A stretch of DNA of 49,891 nucleotides, from NCBI GenBank assembly GCA_025656455.1, contig JAHXHS010000038.1, positions 1 to 49,891 on the forward strand, in the 5' to 3' direction. Below are positions 34,543 through 44,793 of this stretch, in pieces. The notes beneath the pieces were generated by a model. The model saw only the letters and a program-made list of their open reading frames with translations. It searched no databases and was not told where the DNA came from. The DNA comes from Candidatus Thiodiazotropha sp. (ex Epidulcina cf. delphinae). Lineage in GTDB: Bacteria > Pseudomonadota > Gammaproteobacteria > Chromatiales > Chromatiaceae. How positions within the stretch are numbered: the stretch's first letter is position 1; each line of letters starts with the position of its first letter. Made by a program: the position numbers and the translations under genes.

Positions 34543-35508
34543 TCAGTCATGGAGCGCGCCGCCGCAACTGCTGCCCTGTCCGGCCGTACAGCCATAGCAA
34601 TGTTCAGCGACCTGAATGGGGAGTCCCTGCAGATCGACATCGAACAGATCCCGCAACCGGGGTTGAAAGCTGTCATCCGTCTTGAGGTGAATCTTCAACA
34701 TCTGGTTGAAATCGCAATCGTAGAGATAACCCCGCCAATCGACGCTCAGCAGATGACGGCACATCACGTTTTCCATGTTGGCGGGCTGGTAGGCGTTGCG
34801 CAGCAGTTGCAGGTAGTTGTCGAACTCGCCTTTCGACTGCAGATAGCTGCCAAACCGCTGTATCGGCATATTGGTTATGGTGAACAACTGGTTGAAGTGA
34901 ATGCCATAGTGCTCAAGCAACTGTTTCCTGTACTCCGCTTCCAAGGGACCCTGAGGCGGCGGCAGGCTGGGACCCAACGGATTGTAGACCAGATTGAGCT
35001 CCAGTCCGCTGTCAGGCATGCCATAGCCGAGACGATTCAACTCGATCAAGGCATCGATACTGCCGGCATAGCTTCCCTTGCCGCGCTGGCGATCCACATT
35101 CTCCTGCAGATAGCAGGGCAGAGAGGCCACCACTTCCACCCGTTGTTCAGCGAGAAAGCCGGCCAGATTCTCCTGCCCCGCTTCCCGCAGGATAACCAGA
35201 TTACTGCGATCGACCACATGCACCCCTGCCTGCCTCGCCCGCTCGACCAAAAAACGGAAATTGGGATTCAGTTCCGGCGCGCCCCCGGTCAGGTCGAGAC
35301 GTTTGAGCCGATGCCTGTGCAGGAATGTCAATACATCCTCAGCGGTCTCACGGCTCATCGCTTCCTTGCGCTTGGGCCCGGCATTGACATGACAGTGGAT
35401 GCAGGAAAGATTGCAGCGAAACCCCAGGTTGACCTGCAGGGTCTCGAGTCTCCCCCGGTCGACGGAGGGAAAGCTGCTGGGTTGGAGTAGATGAACTGTA
35501 TCAAGCAT
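34543..35508 (-). CDS. arsS: Arsenosugar biosynthesis radical SAM protein ArsS
   Basis: A 321-residue radical SAM enzyme. CNLSCIHC near residues 32-39 is the CX3CX2C iron-sulfur motif; the C-terminal part ends HCYGCTAGQGSSCGG, the cysteine-rich tail of this family. ArsS makes the 5'-deoxyadenosyl-arsenical step toward arsenosugars (family knowledge). Some homologues are selenoproteins; here all expected positions are ordinary cysteines and no in-frame TGA is seen. The usual methyltransferase partner ArsM is not in the window. Confidence 0.88.
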   Translation of the reverse strand: MLDTVHLLQPSSFPSVDRGRLETLQVNLGFRCNLSCIHCHVNAGPKRKEAMSRETAEDVLTFLHRHRLKRLDLTGGAPELNPNFRFLVERARQAGVHVVDRSNLVILREAGQENLAGFLAEQRVEVVASLPCYLQENVDRQRGKGSYAGSIDALIELNRLGYGMPDSGLELNLVYNPLGPSLPPPQGPLEAEYRKQLLEHYGIHFNQLFTITNMPIQRFGSYLQSKGEFDNYLQLLRNAYQPANMENVMCRHLLSVDWRGYLYDCDFNQMLKIHLKTDDSFQPRLRDLFDVDLQGLPIQVAEHCYGCTAGQGSSCGGALHD

Positions 35509-35939
35509 GTCTATGCCCTGGTTGTGCGATGACGATGATCTTTTTTTTGTGCAACATTTTCAGGTAAAGAATTGCCTAACCCCCCCTGTGGTGCAGCGAA
35601 AAAATAACGGCTCCCGGGAAAACAGGCAATGCTGCGCTCACCCGGTGCAAGGCGGTTCCCTCCAAAATATACGTCCTACGGCGGAAAATGGATGTGTTGA
35701 GCGATTCAAACCGCTACCTGAGGGATGCTACCCAATGAATCCGATAAAAAAAACCTAAACTTCAAGTGCCTCGCCTGCAAACTCAGACAGCATCTTGCCA
35801 TTGAGTGGCTTGAACAATACTGCAGCGTTGACCCTTTTATCATCTGGATCTGAATGGCCGCTTGGCCTATCATCACCGTCTGGATTGCCCAGGCCAGCAT
35901 GGCTCTGTAAACTACTGTTTATCCTGGGAAATGCCATTT
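35509..35939. other. Intergenic region before tRNA-Arg
   Basis: No convincing intact gene in 431 bp. The minus-strand frame from about 35880 to 35757 ends with a plausible protein tail (LFKPLNGKMLSEFAGEALEV), which may be a remnant of a lost gene, but upstream that frame runs through the tRNA and cannot be real there. A run of eight T residues at about 35542-35549 is the only other feature. Confidence 0.4.
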
Positions 35940-36016
35940 GCCCTCGTAGCTCAGCAGGATAGAGCAATCGCCTCCTAAGCGATAGGTCACAGGTTCGACT
36001 CCTGTCGAGGGCGCCA
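35940..36016 (+). tRNA. tRNA-Arg (anticodon CCT)
   Basis: A 77-nt cloverleaf. The acceptor stem is GCCCTCG/CGAGGGC. The anticodon stem-loop has loop CTCCTAA, giving anticodon CCT, which reads AGG. The T arm contains GGTTCGACTCC, and the CCA end is encoded. Discriminator base is G. It stands alone, 10 bp before the thermonuclease-like gene. Confidence 0.95.
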
Positions 36017-36025
36017 ATCAGATCG

Positions 36026-36529
36026 ATGGGATCACCCCTCAGACCTGTGAGCGTAACCGTGAAATCACCCTCTCCAACCCTCGGCAATCTTCTCCTGATC
36101 CTGCTTGTCGGCTACGCCTGCCTGGGTACTGACTCGACAGCGGCCGTCATCGATGGGCAGGTTGCGGCCGTTGTCGACGGCAACCACATCATCCTCAGAC
36201 TCGAGGATGGCCGGCGGCGGCAGGTCAGGCTATTGGGCATCCGCGTCCCCGCCGGCAACAGGCGCATGGCCAGCATTGCAAAACGCCATTTGCAAACCCT
36301 GCTGGCCGGACGCTATGTCAGCGTCGATTATCAGACGCTTCTACCTAGCGGTGTTATACTCGGGAGAGTCCTGCACGGCGGCTCAGACATCGCCTTGCGC
36401 ATGGTTCAAGCGGGGCTGGCCGAGGTAGCGGACAGGCATCTGCTGAAACCTGTCCTGATCAAGCGCTACCTGGAGTCTGAGACCCTGGCGCGTACGAAAC
36501 GCATGGGGTTCTGGCAAACATCAAGATAG
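36026..36529 (+). CDS. Thermonuclease-family (SNase-like) exported protein
   Basis: A protein of about 150-167 residues with an N-terminal hydrophobic signal segment (LLLILLVGYACLGTDSTAA) and a staphylococcal-nuclease-like fold: VAAVVDGNHIILRLEDG, RQVRLLGIRVP, later VDYQTLLPSGVILGRVL and MVQAGLAEV. The canonical catalytic arginine and glutamate positions are not clearly kept, so nuclease activity is doubtful. The start is uncertain: ATG 36026 lies just after the tRNA, and GTG at 36047 or 36059 would give a more usual signal peptide. Confidence 0.75.
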   Translation: MGSPLRPVSVTVKSPSPTLGNLLLILLVGYACLGTDSTAAVIDGQVAAVVDGNHIILRLEDGRRRQVRLLGIRVPAGNRRMASIAKRHLQTLLAGRYVSVDYQTLLPSGVILGRVLHGGSDIALRMVQAGLAEVADRHLLKPVLIKRYLESETLARTKRMGFWQTSR

Positions 36530-36556
36530 CCCGATTTATCTAGGCGAGACCATCTC

Positions 36557-36790
36557 ATGGGAAAAAAAACCGATAAAGAGAGCAAGACCAAACAAAAATC
36601 AACCAACAAGGACAAAAAAAAGCGCGATAAGAAAAGCAGGAAAAAGAAATCCACCGTCAGCCCGCAACAGCGTCTTGACATGATCGCCACCGCTGCCTAC
36701 TACATCGCAGAGAAACACGGTTTCGATCCGCAAAGAGCCACCCAGGACTGGAAAGAGGCCGAACAACAGATTGACGCGATGCTAAAATGA
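36557..36790 (+). CDS. Small lysine-rich DUF2934 protein
   Basis: A 77-residue protein. The first 35 residues are almost entirely Lys, Asp, Ser and Thr. The C-terminal 40 match DUF2934 (RLDMIATAAYYIAEKHGFDP, then WKEAEQQIDAML). Function is unknown; the basic tail could bind nucleic acid. It is 27 bp after the thermonuclease-like gene and likely cotranscribed. Confidence 0.8.
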   Translation: MGKKTDKESKTKQKSTNKDKKKRDKKSRKKKSTVSPQQRLDMIATAAYYIAEKHGFDPQRATQDWKEAEQQIDAMLK

Positions 36791-36794
36791 TCGG

Positions 36795-37013
36795 TCAGGC
36801 ATCCTTTTTACGGAGACGTTTCAAGTTCTCGCACAAGGCGGCCTCCAGCGCCTTGTAGACCTTCAGTTGCGCCGCTTGATAGCGGGTCTCGGGTTCGCCA
36901 ACCAGTTCGAGACGGGCGCCAAAGTATGCCAGATCCGCCTCCAGGGAGATCGTATTCAGGTTAACCCTCAACTTGTTGCGCTTGTCGCCGGACAATATCT
37001 CAAACTCCCTCAC
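36795..37013 (-). CDS. Small conserved-looking hypothetical protein
   Basis: A 72-residue protein from a GTG start (GTGAGGGAG). It has two strands (FEILSGDKRNKLRVNLNTIS) followed by amphipathic helices (RYQAAQLKVYKALEAALCENLKRL split across the C-terminus). I do not recognise a family. Codon use resembles its neighbours and the frame fits neatly between convergent and divergent genes, so it is probably real. Confidence 0.6.
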   Translation of the reverse strand: MREFEILSGDKRNKLRVNLNTISLEADLAYFGARLELVGEPETRYQAAQLKVYKALEAALCENLKRLRKKDA

Positions 37014-37176
37014 CTAACTTGACTATTTTAGCAGAGCGCCCCGTTGAATCGAGACACAGGTCTGTTTGAAATTTTTTCGACAACTACTGTCAAACTCTCT
37101 GCCTGTGCTAACATTTGCTGATAGCAGCCCAAGAATAAATAATTTCACTGCATCCCTTGATGGGCGATACGTGACA

Positions 37177-40031
37177 ATGAGCAATATCCTGGATTTACTC
37201 AGATCCACCTCTGCCTACTCCGGCGGCAACGCCACCTTTGTCGAAGACCTCTATGAATGTTACCTCAAAGACCCCGAGAGTGTCCCGGCGGACTGGCGCA
37301 GACAGTTCGATCTGTTACCCGATCAGGGCCAGATCGATACCGCTCACGAACCGGTCAAACAGCGTTTCCTGCACCTGGTAAAGGAGAAACGCTCCGCCAC
37401 CGCGACCCCTCAGGAGAGCCTCTCCCCGGGCGCCGCGGAGCAGCAGGCCTCGGTACTGCGCTACATCAACGGCTACCGCATGCGCGGCCACCAGAATGCC
37501 GACCTGGACCCGCTCAAGCTGCGTGAGTTCGTGCATGTGGACGATCTCGATCTGGCCTATCACAAGCTGGACAAGATCGACCCGAACGCCATCTTCAATA
37601 CCGGCTCGCTGTTTGCGCCGGAACGGTTGCCGATGCGCGAAATCATCGAATTGATGGACAAGAGCTACTGCGGCAGCGTCGGCACCGAATACGGCCATAT
37701 CACCGACACCAAGCAGAAGCGCTGGATTCAGGAGCGCATCGAACAGCGCCACCTGTTTCAGAAATTCAGCCCCCGGGAAAAGATCTGGCTGCTGACGCTG
37801 CTGACCGCGGCGGAAGGCATCGAAAAGTATCTGCACACCCGCTACGTGGGACAGAAACGCTTCTCCCTCGAGGGCGGTGAATCGCTGATCCCCCTGCTCG
37901 ATGATCTGATCCAACACGCCGGCGCCAACGACATCAACGAAGCGGTCATCGGCATGGCCCACCGCGGCCGCATCAATGTCCTGACCAATATCCTCGGCAA
38001 GCCCCCCCAGGAGATCTTCGACGAGTTCGAGGGCCGGGTCTCGGTGGCCCCTGAGCGCCTCGCCGGCGACGTCAAATACCACATGGGCTTCTCCACGGAC
38101 ATCGACACCCCCGGCGGCATCGTCCATCTCGCGCTGGGCTTCAATCCCTCCCACCTGGAGATCATCAACCCGGTCATCGAAGGCTCGGTGCGGGCGAGGC
38201 AGCGCCGCCGGGGCGATCACGACGGCTCCCGGGTGCTGCCCGTGCTGATCCACGGCGACTCGGCCTTCGCCGGTCAGGGGGTGGTCATGGAGACCCTCAA
38301 TCTCTCTCAGACCCGCGGCTACACCACCGGGGGCACGGTGCATATCATCACCAACAACCAGATCGGCTTCACCACCAGCAATCCGCTCGATACCCGTTCC
38401 ACCCTGTATTGCACCGACGTGGCGAAAATGGTGCAGGCGCCGATCTTTCATGTCAACGGCGACGATCCCGAGGCGGTTATCTATGTCACGCGCCTGGCCT
38501 TGGATTTTCGCATGCGTTTTCACAAGGATGTAGTGATCGACGTAATCTGCTACCGCCGCCTCGGGCACAATGAGGCGGACGAACCGTCGGTCACCCAGCC
38601 TGAGATGTACCGCAAGATCCGCAATCATCCCACGGTGCGCACCCGCTATTCGGAAAAACTGGTGCAGGAGTCGGTCATCACCCCTCAGACAGCACGGGAT
38701 CTGGTGGACAAGTATCGGCAATCGCTGGAGGGCGGAGTGGTCGAGGCCCGGCCAGTGACCTGCGCCCTGCACCACCCCTACGCGGTCAGGTGGAACGGTT
38801 TCAAGGGGATCGAGTGGGACCACCCCTGCGAGACCACGCTTCCGGCGGCGCGTTTCGATCAACTGGCAGAGCAACTGCTCCACGTTCCCGGCGGCTTTGA
38901 ACTCCACCCCAGGGTCGAGAAGATCTGGACCGAACGGCGACGCATGGCCGGCGGCGATCAACTGATCGACTGGGGTTTCGCCGAGAACATGGCCTACGCC
39001 TCCCTGCTGACCCAAGGCATTCCCATCCGCCTCTCCGGCCAGGATTCCGGACGCGGCACCTTTTTCCACCGTCATGCCGTGCTGCACAACCAGCAGAACG
39101 GCAAGACCCTGATACCCCTGCAGCACCTGAGCCCGGACCAGGCCGATTTCCTGGTCATCGATTCACTGTTGTCGGAAGAGGCGGTGCTCGGCTACGAGTA
39201 TGGCTACGCCACCGCGGAACCCAACTCCCTAACCATTTGGGAGGCCCAGTTCGGCGATTTCGCCAACGGCGCCCAGGTGGTGATCGACCAGTTCATCACC
39301 TCCGGCGGCGAGAAGTGGGGCCTGCTGTGTGGCCTGGTGATGTTCCTGCCCCACGGTTACGAGGGCCAGGGCGCGGAACACTCCTCGGCCCGCCTGGAGC
39401 GTTTTCTGCGGCTCTGCGCCAACCACAACATCCAGGTCTGTTCGCCCAGCACCCCGGCGCAGATCTACCATCTGTTGCGCCGGCAGATGCTGCGCCCCTT
39501 CCGGCATCCGCTGATCGTAACCACCCCCAAGAGCCTGCTGCGCCACCGCCTGGCCACGTCCCCCAGGCAGGAACTGCTCGACGGCGCCTTTCAAAGCGTC
39601 ATCGGCGAGATCGACGATATCGATCCGAAAAAGGTGAAACGCCTGGTGATGTGCGCCGGCAAGGTCTATTACGAGTTGTTGGAGACCCGCCGCTCACGGG
39701 GTCTGGATGATGTGGCGATCATCCGCATCGAACAGCTCTACCCCTTTCCGCAGAAGGCGTTCGATAAGGTCGTCAGACGCTATAAAAACCTGAAGATGGT
39801 CATCTGGTGCCAGGAGGAGCCGCAAAACCAGGGCGCCTGGGATCAGATCAAACACCACTTCTATCCGCTGACCGCCAAAGGCAGACAACTCCACTATGTC
39901 GGCCGCGCCACCGCCGCGGCGCCCGCCGTCGGTTATCGTTCGGTCCACATCACACAGCAGGAGACCCTGATCGACGAGGCCCTCTCCGGTCATATCAACC
40001 CCCGTATGAACTACAGGAACCAGGCATACCA

Positions 40032-40035
<4 letters not shown>
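37177..40035 (+). CDS. sucA: 2-oxoglutarate dehydrogenase E1 component
   Basis: A 952-residue thiamine-diphosphate enzyme that decarboxylates 2-oxoglutarate and passes the succinyl group to E2. The start at 37177 gives the conserved N-terminal E2-binding segment (TFVEDLYECYLKDPESVPAD); the frame is open to 37066 but that part is not family sequence. TDP/Mg site residues are visible in HGDSAFAGQGVVMETLNLSQ, and the transketolase-like C-terminal part contains GQDSGRGTFFHRHAVLH. The stop overlaps the sucB start as ATGA. Confidence 0.98.
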
Positions 40036-41240
<1,205 letters not shown>

Positions 41241-41278
41241 GGCGCCGACCGGCACAGAGCATATCAACAGGACGCGCC

Positions 41279-42802
41279 ATGACCCGTATACGCCAGGATG
41301 ATCTCATCCACAGCATCGCCGACGCCTTGCAGTTCATCTCCTACTATCACCCGGCGGATTTTCTCAGGGCCATGGGCGAGGCCTGGGCAAAAGAGCGCAA
41401 CCCCGCCGCCAAGGACGCCATGGCGCAGATCCTGGTCAACTCGCGCATGAGCGCCGAAGGGAGGCGTCCGCTGTGCCAGGACACCGGGATGGTGGTGGTG
41501 TTTCTCAAGATCGGCATGCAGGTGCAGTGGGACGGCGATATGACAATTACCGAAATGGTCAACGAGGGGGTGCGCCACGGCTACGCCCACCCCGACAATG
41601 TGCTGCGATTCTCCATGGTCGACGACCCATTGGGCGTGCGCAAGAACACCGGTGACAATACCCCGGCCATCGTCCATACCGAGCTGGTCCATGGGAGCGA
41701 AGTGGAGATCAAGATCGCCGCCAAGGGCGGCGGATCAGAGAACAAATCCCGCTTCACCGTGCTCAACCCCAGCGACTCACTGGTCGACTGGGTGGTGGAA
41801 GAGCTGCCGAAAATGGGCGCCGGCTGGTGTCCGCCAGGGATGCTCGGCATCGGTGTCGGCGGCACTGCCGAGAAGGCCATGCTGCTCGCCAAGGAGAGCC
41901 TGATGGAGCCGATCGACATCCACGAACTGACGGCCCGCGGTCCCACCGACCGCAAAGAGGCGCTGCGCCTGGAGATCTTCGAAAAGGTCAATGCCCTAGG
42001 CATCGGCGCCCAGGGACTCGGCGGATTGACCACCGTGCTGGATGTCAAGATCAGCGATTTTCCCACCCATGCCGCTTCGTTACCGGTGGGGATGATTCCC
42101 AACTGCGCCGCCACCCGGCATCTGGAGTTCACCCTCGACGGCAGCGGTCCGGCGCTGCTCACCCCGCCCCAAGCCGACGACTGGCCCGCGGTGACCTGGG
42201 AGGCCTCCCCGCAAGCCCGCCGGGTCAACCTGGAGAGCATCACCAAGGCAGAGATGGCGACCTGGAAGCCCGGCGAATTGATCCTGCTCAACGGCAAGCT
42301 ACTGACCGGCCGCGACGCCGCCCACAAGCGTATCGCCGACCTCTTCGAGCGTGGCGAATCCCTGCCCGACGGCATCGATTTCCACCGCCGTTTCATCTAC
42401 TACGTCGGCCCGGTCGATCCGGTGCGCGATGAAGTGGTCGGTCCCGCCGGCCCCACCACCTCCACCCGCATGGACAAGTTCAGCGAGCTGATGCTGGGTC
42501 CGGCAGGCCTGTTCGGCATGGTCGGCAAGGCAGAACGCGGCCCCACCGCCGTGGCGGCGATCAAGCGTCACGGGGCCGTCTATCTGATGGCGGTAGGCGG
42601 CGCCGCCTACCTCGTCTCCAAAGCGATCCGCGGCTCGCGCCTGCTCGCTTTCGAAGATCTCGGCATGGAGGCGATCCGCGAGTTCGATGTAGTCGATTTT
42701 CCCGTCACCGTCGCGGTCGACACCCGCGGGGTTTCGGTTCATCAGACAGGTCCGGCCGAATGGCGGGGCAAGATTGGAAAAATACCTGTGGTTACGGAGT
42801 AG
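41279..42802 (+). CDS. Class I fumarate hydratase (iron-sulfur)
   Basis: A 507-residue class I fumarase interconverting fumarate and malate through an oxygen-sensitive 4Fe-4S cluster. Cysteines at 66 (PLCQDTGM), 184 (GWCPPGM) and 276 (PNCAATRHLEF) fit the three cluster ligands. The N-terminal alpha domain and the C-terminal beta domain (LLNGKLLTGRDAAHKRIADL, then STRMDKFSELMLGPAG) are fused as in FumA/FumB. It lies 38 bp after sucB and belongs to the TCA run. Confidence 0.96.
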   Translation: MTRIRQDDLIHSIADALQFISYYHPADFLRAMGEAWAKERNPAAKDAMAQILVNSRMSAEGRRPLCQDTGMVVVFLKIGMQVQWDGDMTITEMVNEGVRHGYAHPDNVLRFSMVDDPLGVRKNTGDNTPAIVHTELVHGSEVEIKIAAKGGGSENKSRFTVLNPSDSLVDWVVEELPKMGAGWCPPGMLGIGVGGTAEKAMLLAKESLMEPIDIHELTARGPTDRKEALRLEIFEKVNALGIGAQGLGGLTTVLDVKISDFPTHAASLPVGMIPNCAATRHLEFTLDGSGPALLTPPQADDWPAVTWEASPQARRVNLESITKAEMATWKPGELILLNGKLLTGRDAAHKRIADLFERGESLPDGIDFHRRFIYYVGPVDPVRDEVVGPAGPTTSTRMDKFSELMLGPAGLFGMVGKAERGPTAVAAIKRHGAVYLMAVGGAAYLVSKAIRGSRLLAFEDLGMEAIREFDVVDFPVTVAVDTRGVSVHQTGPAEWRGKIGKIPVVTE

Positions 42803-42808
42803 TTCGAC

Positions 42809-43795
42809 ATGACTTCTTATAGAGCCTTTCGTATATATCGAGACAATGCACAACACACCGCCGGTATTGAGGAGCTGGAATTGTCACCGCCCGAAAAGGG
42901 CGAGCTGTTGATCCGCGTCCAATACTCCAGCATCAACTACAAAGATGCCCTGGCAGGCACCGGCAAGGCCCAGATCCTCAGACACTTCCCCCTCACCGGC
43001 GGCATCGATGCCTGTGGTGAAGTGACCGAAAGCCACGACCGGCGCTTCAAGCCCGGGGACCCGGTGATCGTCACCGGCTATGAGCTCTCCACTACGGCGG
43101 ACGGCGGCTACGCGGAGTACCTCAAGGTCCCCGCCGATTGGGCCATACCGCTGCCCGACGGCCTCACCCCCGCCCAGGCGATGGCCCTGGGCACCGCCGG
43201 TTTCACCGCCGCGCTGGCGCTCTACCGGATGGAGATCAATGGCCAGCGACCCGACATGGGGCCGCTGCTGGTTACCGGCGCCACCGGTGGCGTCGGCTGC
43301 TTTGCCGTCAACATCTTCGACGGCGAAGGCTATGAGGTCACCGCCGTCACCGGCAAGCGCGATCAGCAAGGCTACCTGGAGCACCTGGGCGCCCGCGAGG
43401 TGATGGGTCGAGAGGAGGCAAGGACCTACCACCACACCCTGGAGCGCGGCCGCTGGGGCGGCGCGGTGGACAACGTGGGCGGCGAGATGCTCGCCAGCAT
43501 CACCCGCAAGGTCAAGCCCTGGGGCAATATCGCCGCCATCGGCCTGGCCGGGGGGCACGAATTCAACACCACCGTGATGCCCTTCATTCTGCGCGGCGTC
43601 AGTCTACTCGGCATCAATTCAGCCGGCTGCCCTTACGCCATCAGACATGAGATCTGGCAGCGGCTGGCCACCGATCTCAAGCCAAGGCACCTGGACGACA
43701 TCGTCTCTCAGACCGTCACCCTGGAACAACTGCCGGAAGTCTTCGAACAGATGTTGGCCGGACAGATGCTGGGGCGGACGGTGGTAGCGATCTGA
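42809..43795 (+). CDS. acuI: AcuI/YhdH-family acrylyl-CoA reductase (zinc-free MDR)
   Basis: A 328-residue medium-chain dehydrogenase/reductase with the YhdH/AcuI pattern: YSSINYKDALAGTGKAQILR at the N-terminus, LVTGATGGVGCFAVNI as the NADPH-binding loop, and NVGGEMLASITRKVKPWG later. Zinc ligands are absent, as expected. AcuI reduces acryloyl-CoA to propionyl-CoA and protects against acrylate, for example from DMSP breakdown. It is 6 bp after the fumarase gene; other DMSP genes are not visible here. Confidence 0.9.
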   Translation: MTSYRAFRIYRDNAQHTAGIEELELSPPEKGELLIRVQYSSINYKDALAGTGKAQILRHFPLTGGIDACGEVTESHDRRFKPGDPVIVTGYELSTTADGGYAEYLKVPADWAIPLPDGLTPAQAMALGTAGFTAALALYRMEINGQRPDMGPLLVTGATGGVGCFAVNIFDGEGYEVTAVTGKRDQQGYLEHLGAREVMGREEARTYHHTLERGRWGGAVDNVGGEMLASITRKVKPWGNIAAIGLAGGHEFNTTVMPFILRGVSLLGINSAGCPYAIRHEIWQRLATDLKPRHLDDIVSQTVTLEQLPEVFEQMLAGQMLGRTVVAI

Positions 43796-43819
43796 GAGAG
43801 GCGAACATCAGCCATAACC

Positions 43820-43835
43820 GGCCCGCAATCGGGCC
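43820..43835 (+). terminator. Hairpin after acuI
   Basis: GGCCCGCAATCGGGCC forms a 6-bp GC stem 25 bp after the acuI stop codon. It has no T tract, so it is a weak terminator candidate. Confidence 0.35.
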
Positions 43836-43901
43836 GCGCCCGCCCCATAAGGAAGAGAAGACGAAAAGCGAATCAAAAATCCCGCTGAGAAATACGGATA
43901 C

Positions 43902-44111
43902 TCAGTGCTGACGGTAGTTGGCGTCCAGCCAGCACAGGGGAAGCGACTCGCCGGAGGGAAATTTCATCTCATCCTTGGCAAAGGTCTCCGCATCCTGCAG
44001 CTCCTCGCCGGCATGATAGCGACCTACGATTTCATCATGGTTCGGATTGATAAGGTCGGCCAGACCCAGTATTTCAACCAGCTTATCGGTATTTTTCTGC
44101 ATCAGAAACAT
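43902..44111 (-). CDS. Small hypothetical protein with strong ribosome-binding site
   Basis: A 69-residue acidic protein (MQKNTDKLVEILGLADLINP, then SGESLPLCWLDANYRQH at the end). The ATG at 44111 is preceded by AAGGAGGT 5 bp upstream, a near-perfect Shine-Dalgarno site, which strongly supports expression. I do not recognise the family. No signal peptide or membrane segment is visible. Confidence 0.72.
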   Translation of the reverse strand: MFLMQKNTDKLVEILGLADLINPNHDEIVGRYHAGEELQDAETFAKDEMKFPSGESLPLCWLDANYRQH

Positions 44112-44294
44112 CTACAACCTCCTTCCAGTTGAAGCAGAAGACATAACAACGCTCACCTGAATCCATAGTTTCAGGTCCTGATTAAAGTATGGTTTAGCAA
44201 GTGCGATTTTCAATATAGCCAGACCCAGTTATGGCCCTTCGACAGCCAGGGTTTAGCCAGCATTTCTCACCAGGATTTGGGGAAGAGCCACCTT

Positions 44295-44410
44295 CGTCAT
44301 TCCGGCGAATGCCGGAATCCAGAGTCTCGGTAGCAAGTTAGTGGACTCCATCCTTAGGTGCGCAATTCGAATAAGGTGGTTCTGGATTCCGGCATCCGCC
44401 GGAATGACGG
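44295..44410. repeat. GTCATTCCGGC palindromic repeat
   Basis: CGTCATTCCGGCGAATGCCG at 44295 and its inverted counterpart ending CCGGAATGACGG at 44410 enclose a 55-bp loop. Each arm is itself a small hairpin (CCGGC..GCCGG). Repeats with cores of this sort are widespread in proteobacteria. It occupies part of the 682-bp gap between the small hypothetical gene and prfC; around 44150 a short GATTCAGG-type motif is the only other feature before it. Confidence 0.75.
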
Positions 44411-44442
44411 AGTTATATTAACCCAGCACCATAATAGGTAGC

Positions 44443-44463
44443 GTTCATTTACGGACAAATTTC
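44443..44463. repeat. Partial copy of the GAACGC repeat arm
   Basis: GCGTTCATTTACGGACAAAT matches, reversed, the arm at 1531-1548 with one mismatch. It is a solo fragment. Confidence 0.45.
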
Positions 44464-44540
44464 GCTTGATATGGCTTAATGCGCTTGATTTTTTACCCAC
44501 TTGAATAGGGGAAGAGCCGGTTTTTGGAACAAGCTGGCTG

Positions 44541-44628
44541 CGCCGCACCCCAAGGGCGCTTCCCGCGGGGCGACTCGAGTCATTTGTGGGCCTCTGATGG
44601 GTACAGTTTATACGTTACACCACACTAG
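44541..44628. repeat. Truncated right half of the palindromic element type of copy 3
   Basis: The last 88 bp repeat the right end of the element at 8861-9157: the GCACCCCAAGGGC segment, then the outer arm GATGGGTACAGTTTATACG through to CTAG, identical in the arm. The left half is missing. Its terminal CTAG is shared with the start of the next element at 44625. Confidence 0.8.
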
Positions 44629-44792
44629 TACTCCGTCAACCTGATAACTTAGGATGCAGCCAGCCAGGAAGCGGCCATCTGCGTTGTTGTGCTCGCTTGA
44701 ATTAGCGACGGCTAGTCCTGCGCTCGCACGCCTAGCAGCTAGCCGCTTCCTGACTGGCTGCATCCTAAGTTATCAGGTTGACGGAGTACTAG
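44625..44792. repeat. YTAR-bounded palindromic element, single-hairpin type, copy 4
   Basis: A 168-bp palindrome with 47-bp arms (44629-44675, 44742-44788; one mismatch) flanked on both sides by CTAG, like a 4-bp target duplication. The 66-nt loop begins CATCTGCGTTGTTGTGC and ends CACGCCTAGCAGC, matching the hairpin A core of the 8861 element. It is inserted next to a truncated element and ends 1 bp before the prfC stop codon, where it could act as a transcription terminator. Confidence 0.88.
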
Positions 44793-44793
44793 A

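Noticed and set aside
34543..35508. Selenocysteine codon in arsS
   Set aside because: The frame is open throughout, and the family's redox positions at the C-terminus are TGC/TGT cysteine codons.
35755..36087. Minus-strand frame crossing tRNA-Arg (DRSRTCDLSLRRRLLYPAEL)
   Set aside because: This peptide is the familiar artefact of translating a tRNA antisense; only the far C-terminal part was kept as a possible remnant.
37315..39126. 603-codon minus-strand frame inside sucA
   Set aside because: Antisense shadow of sucA, where every catalytic motif is present on the plus strand.
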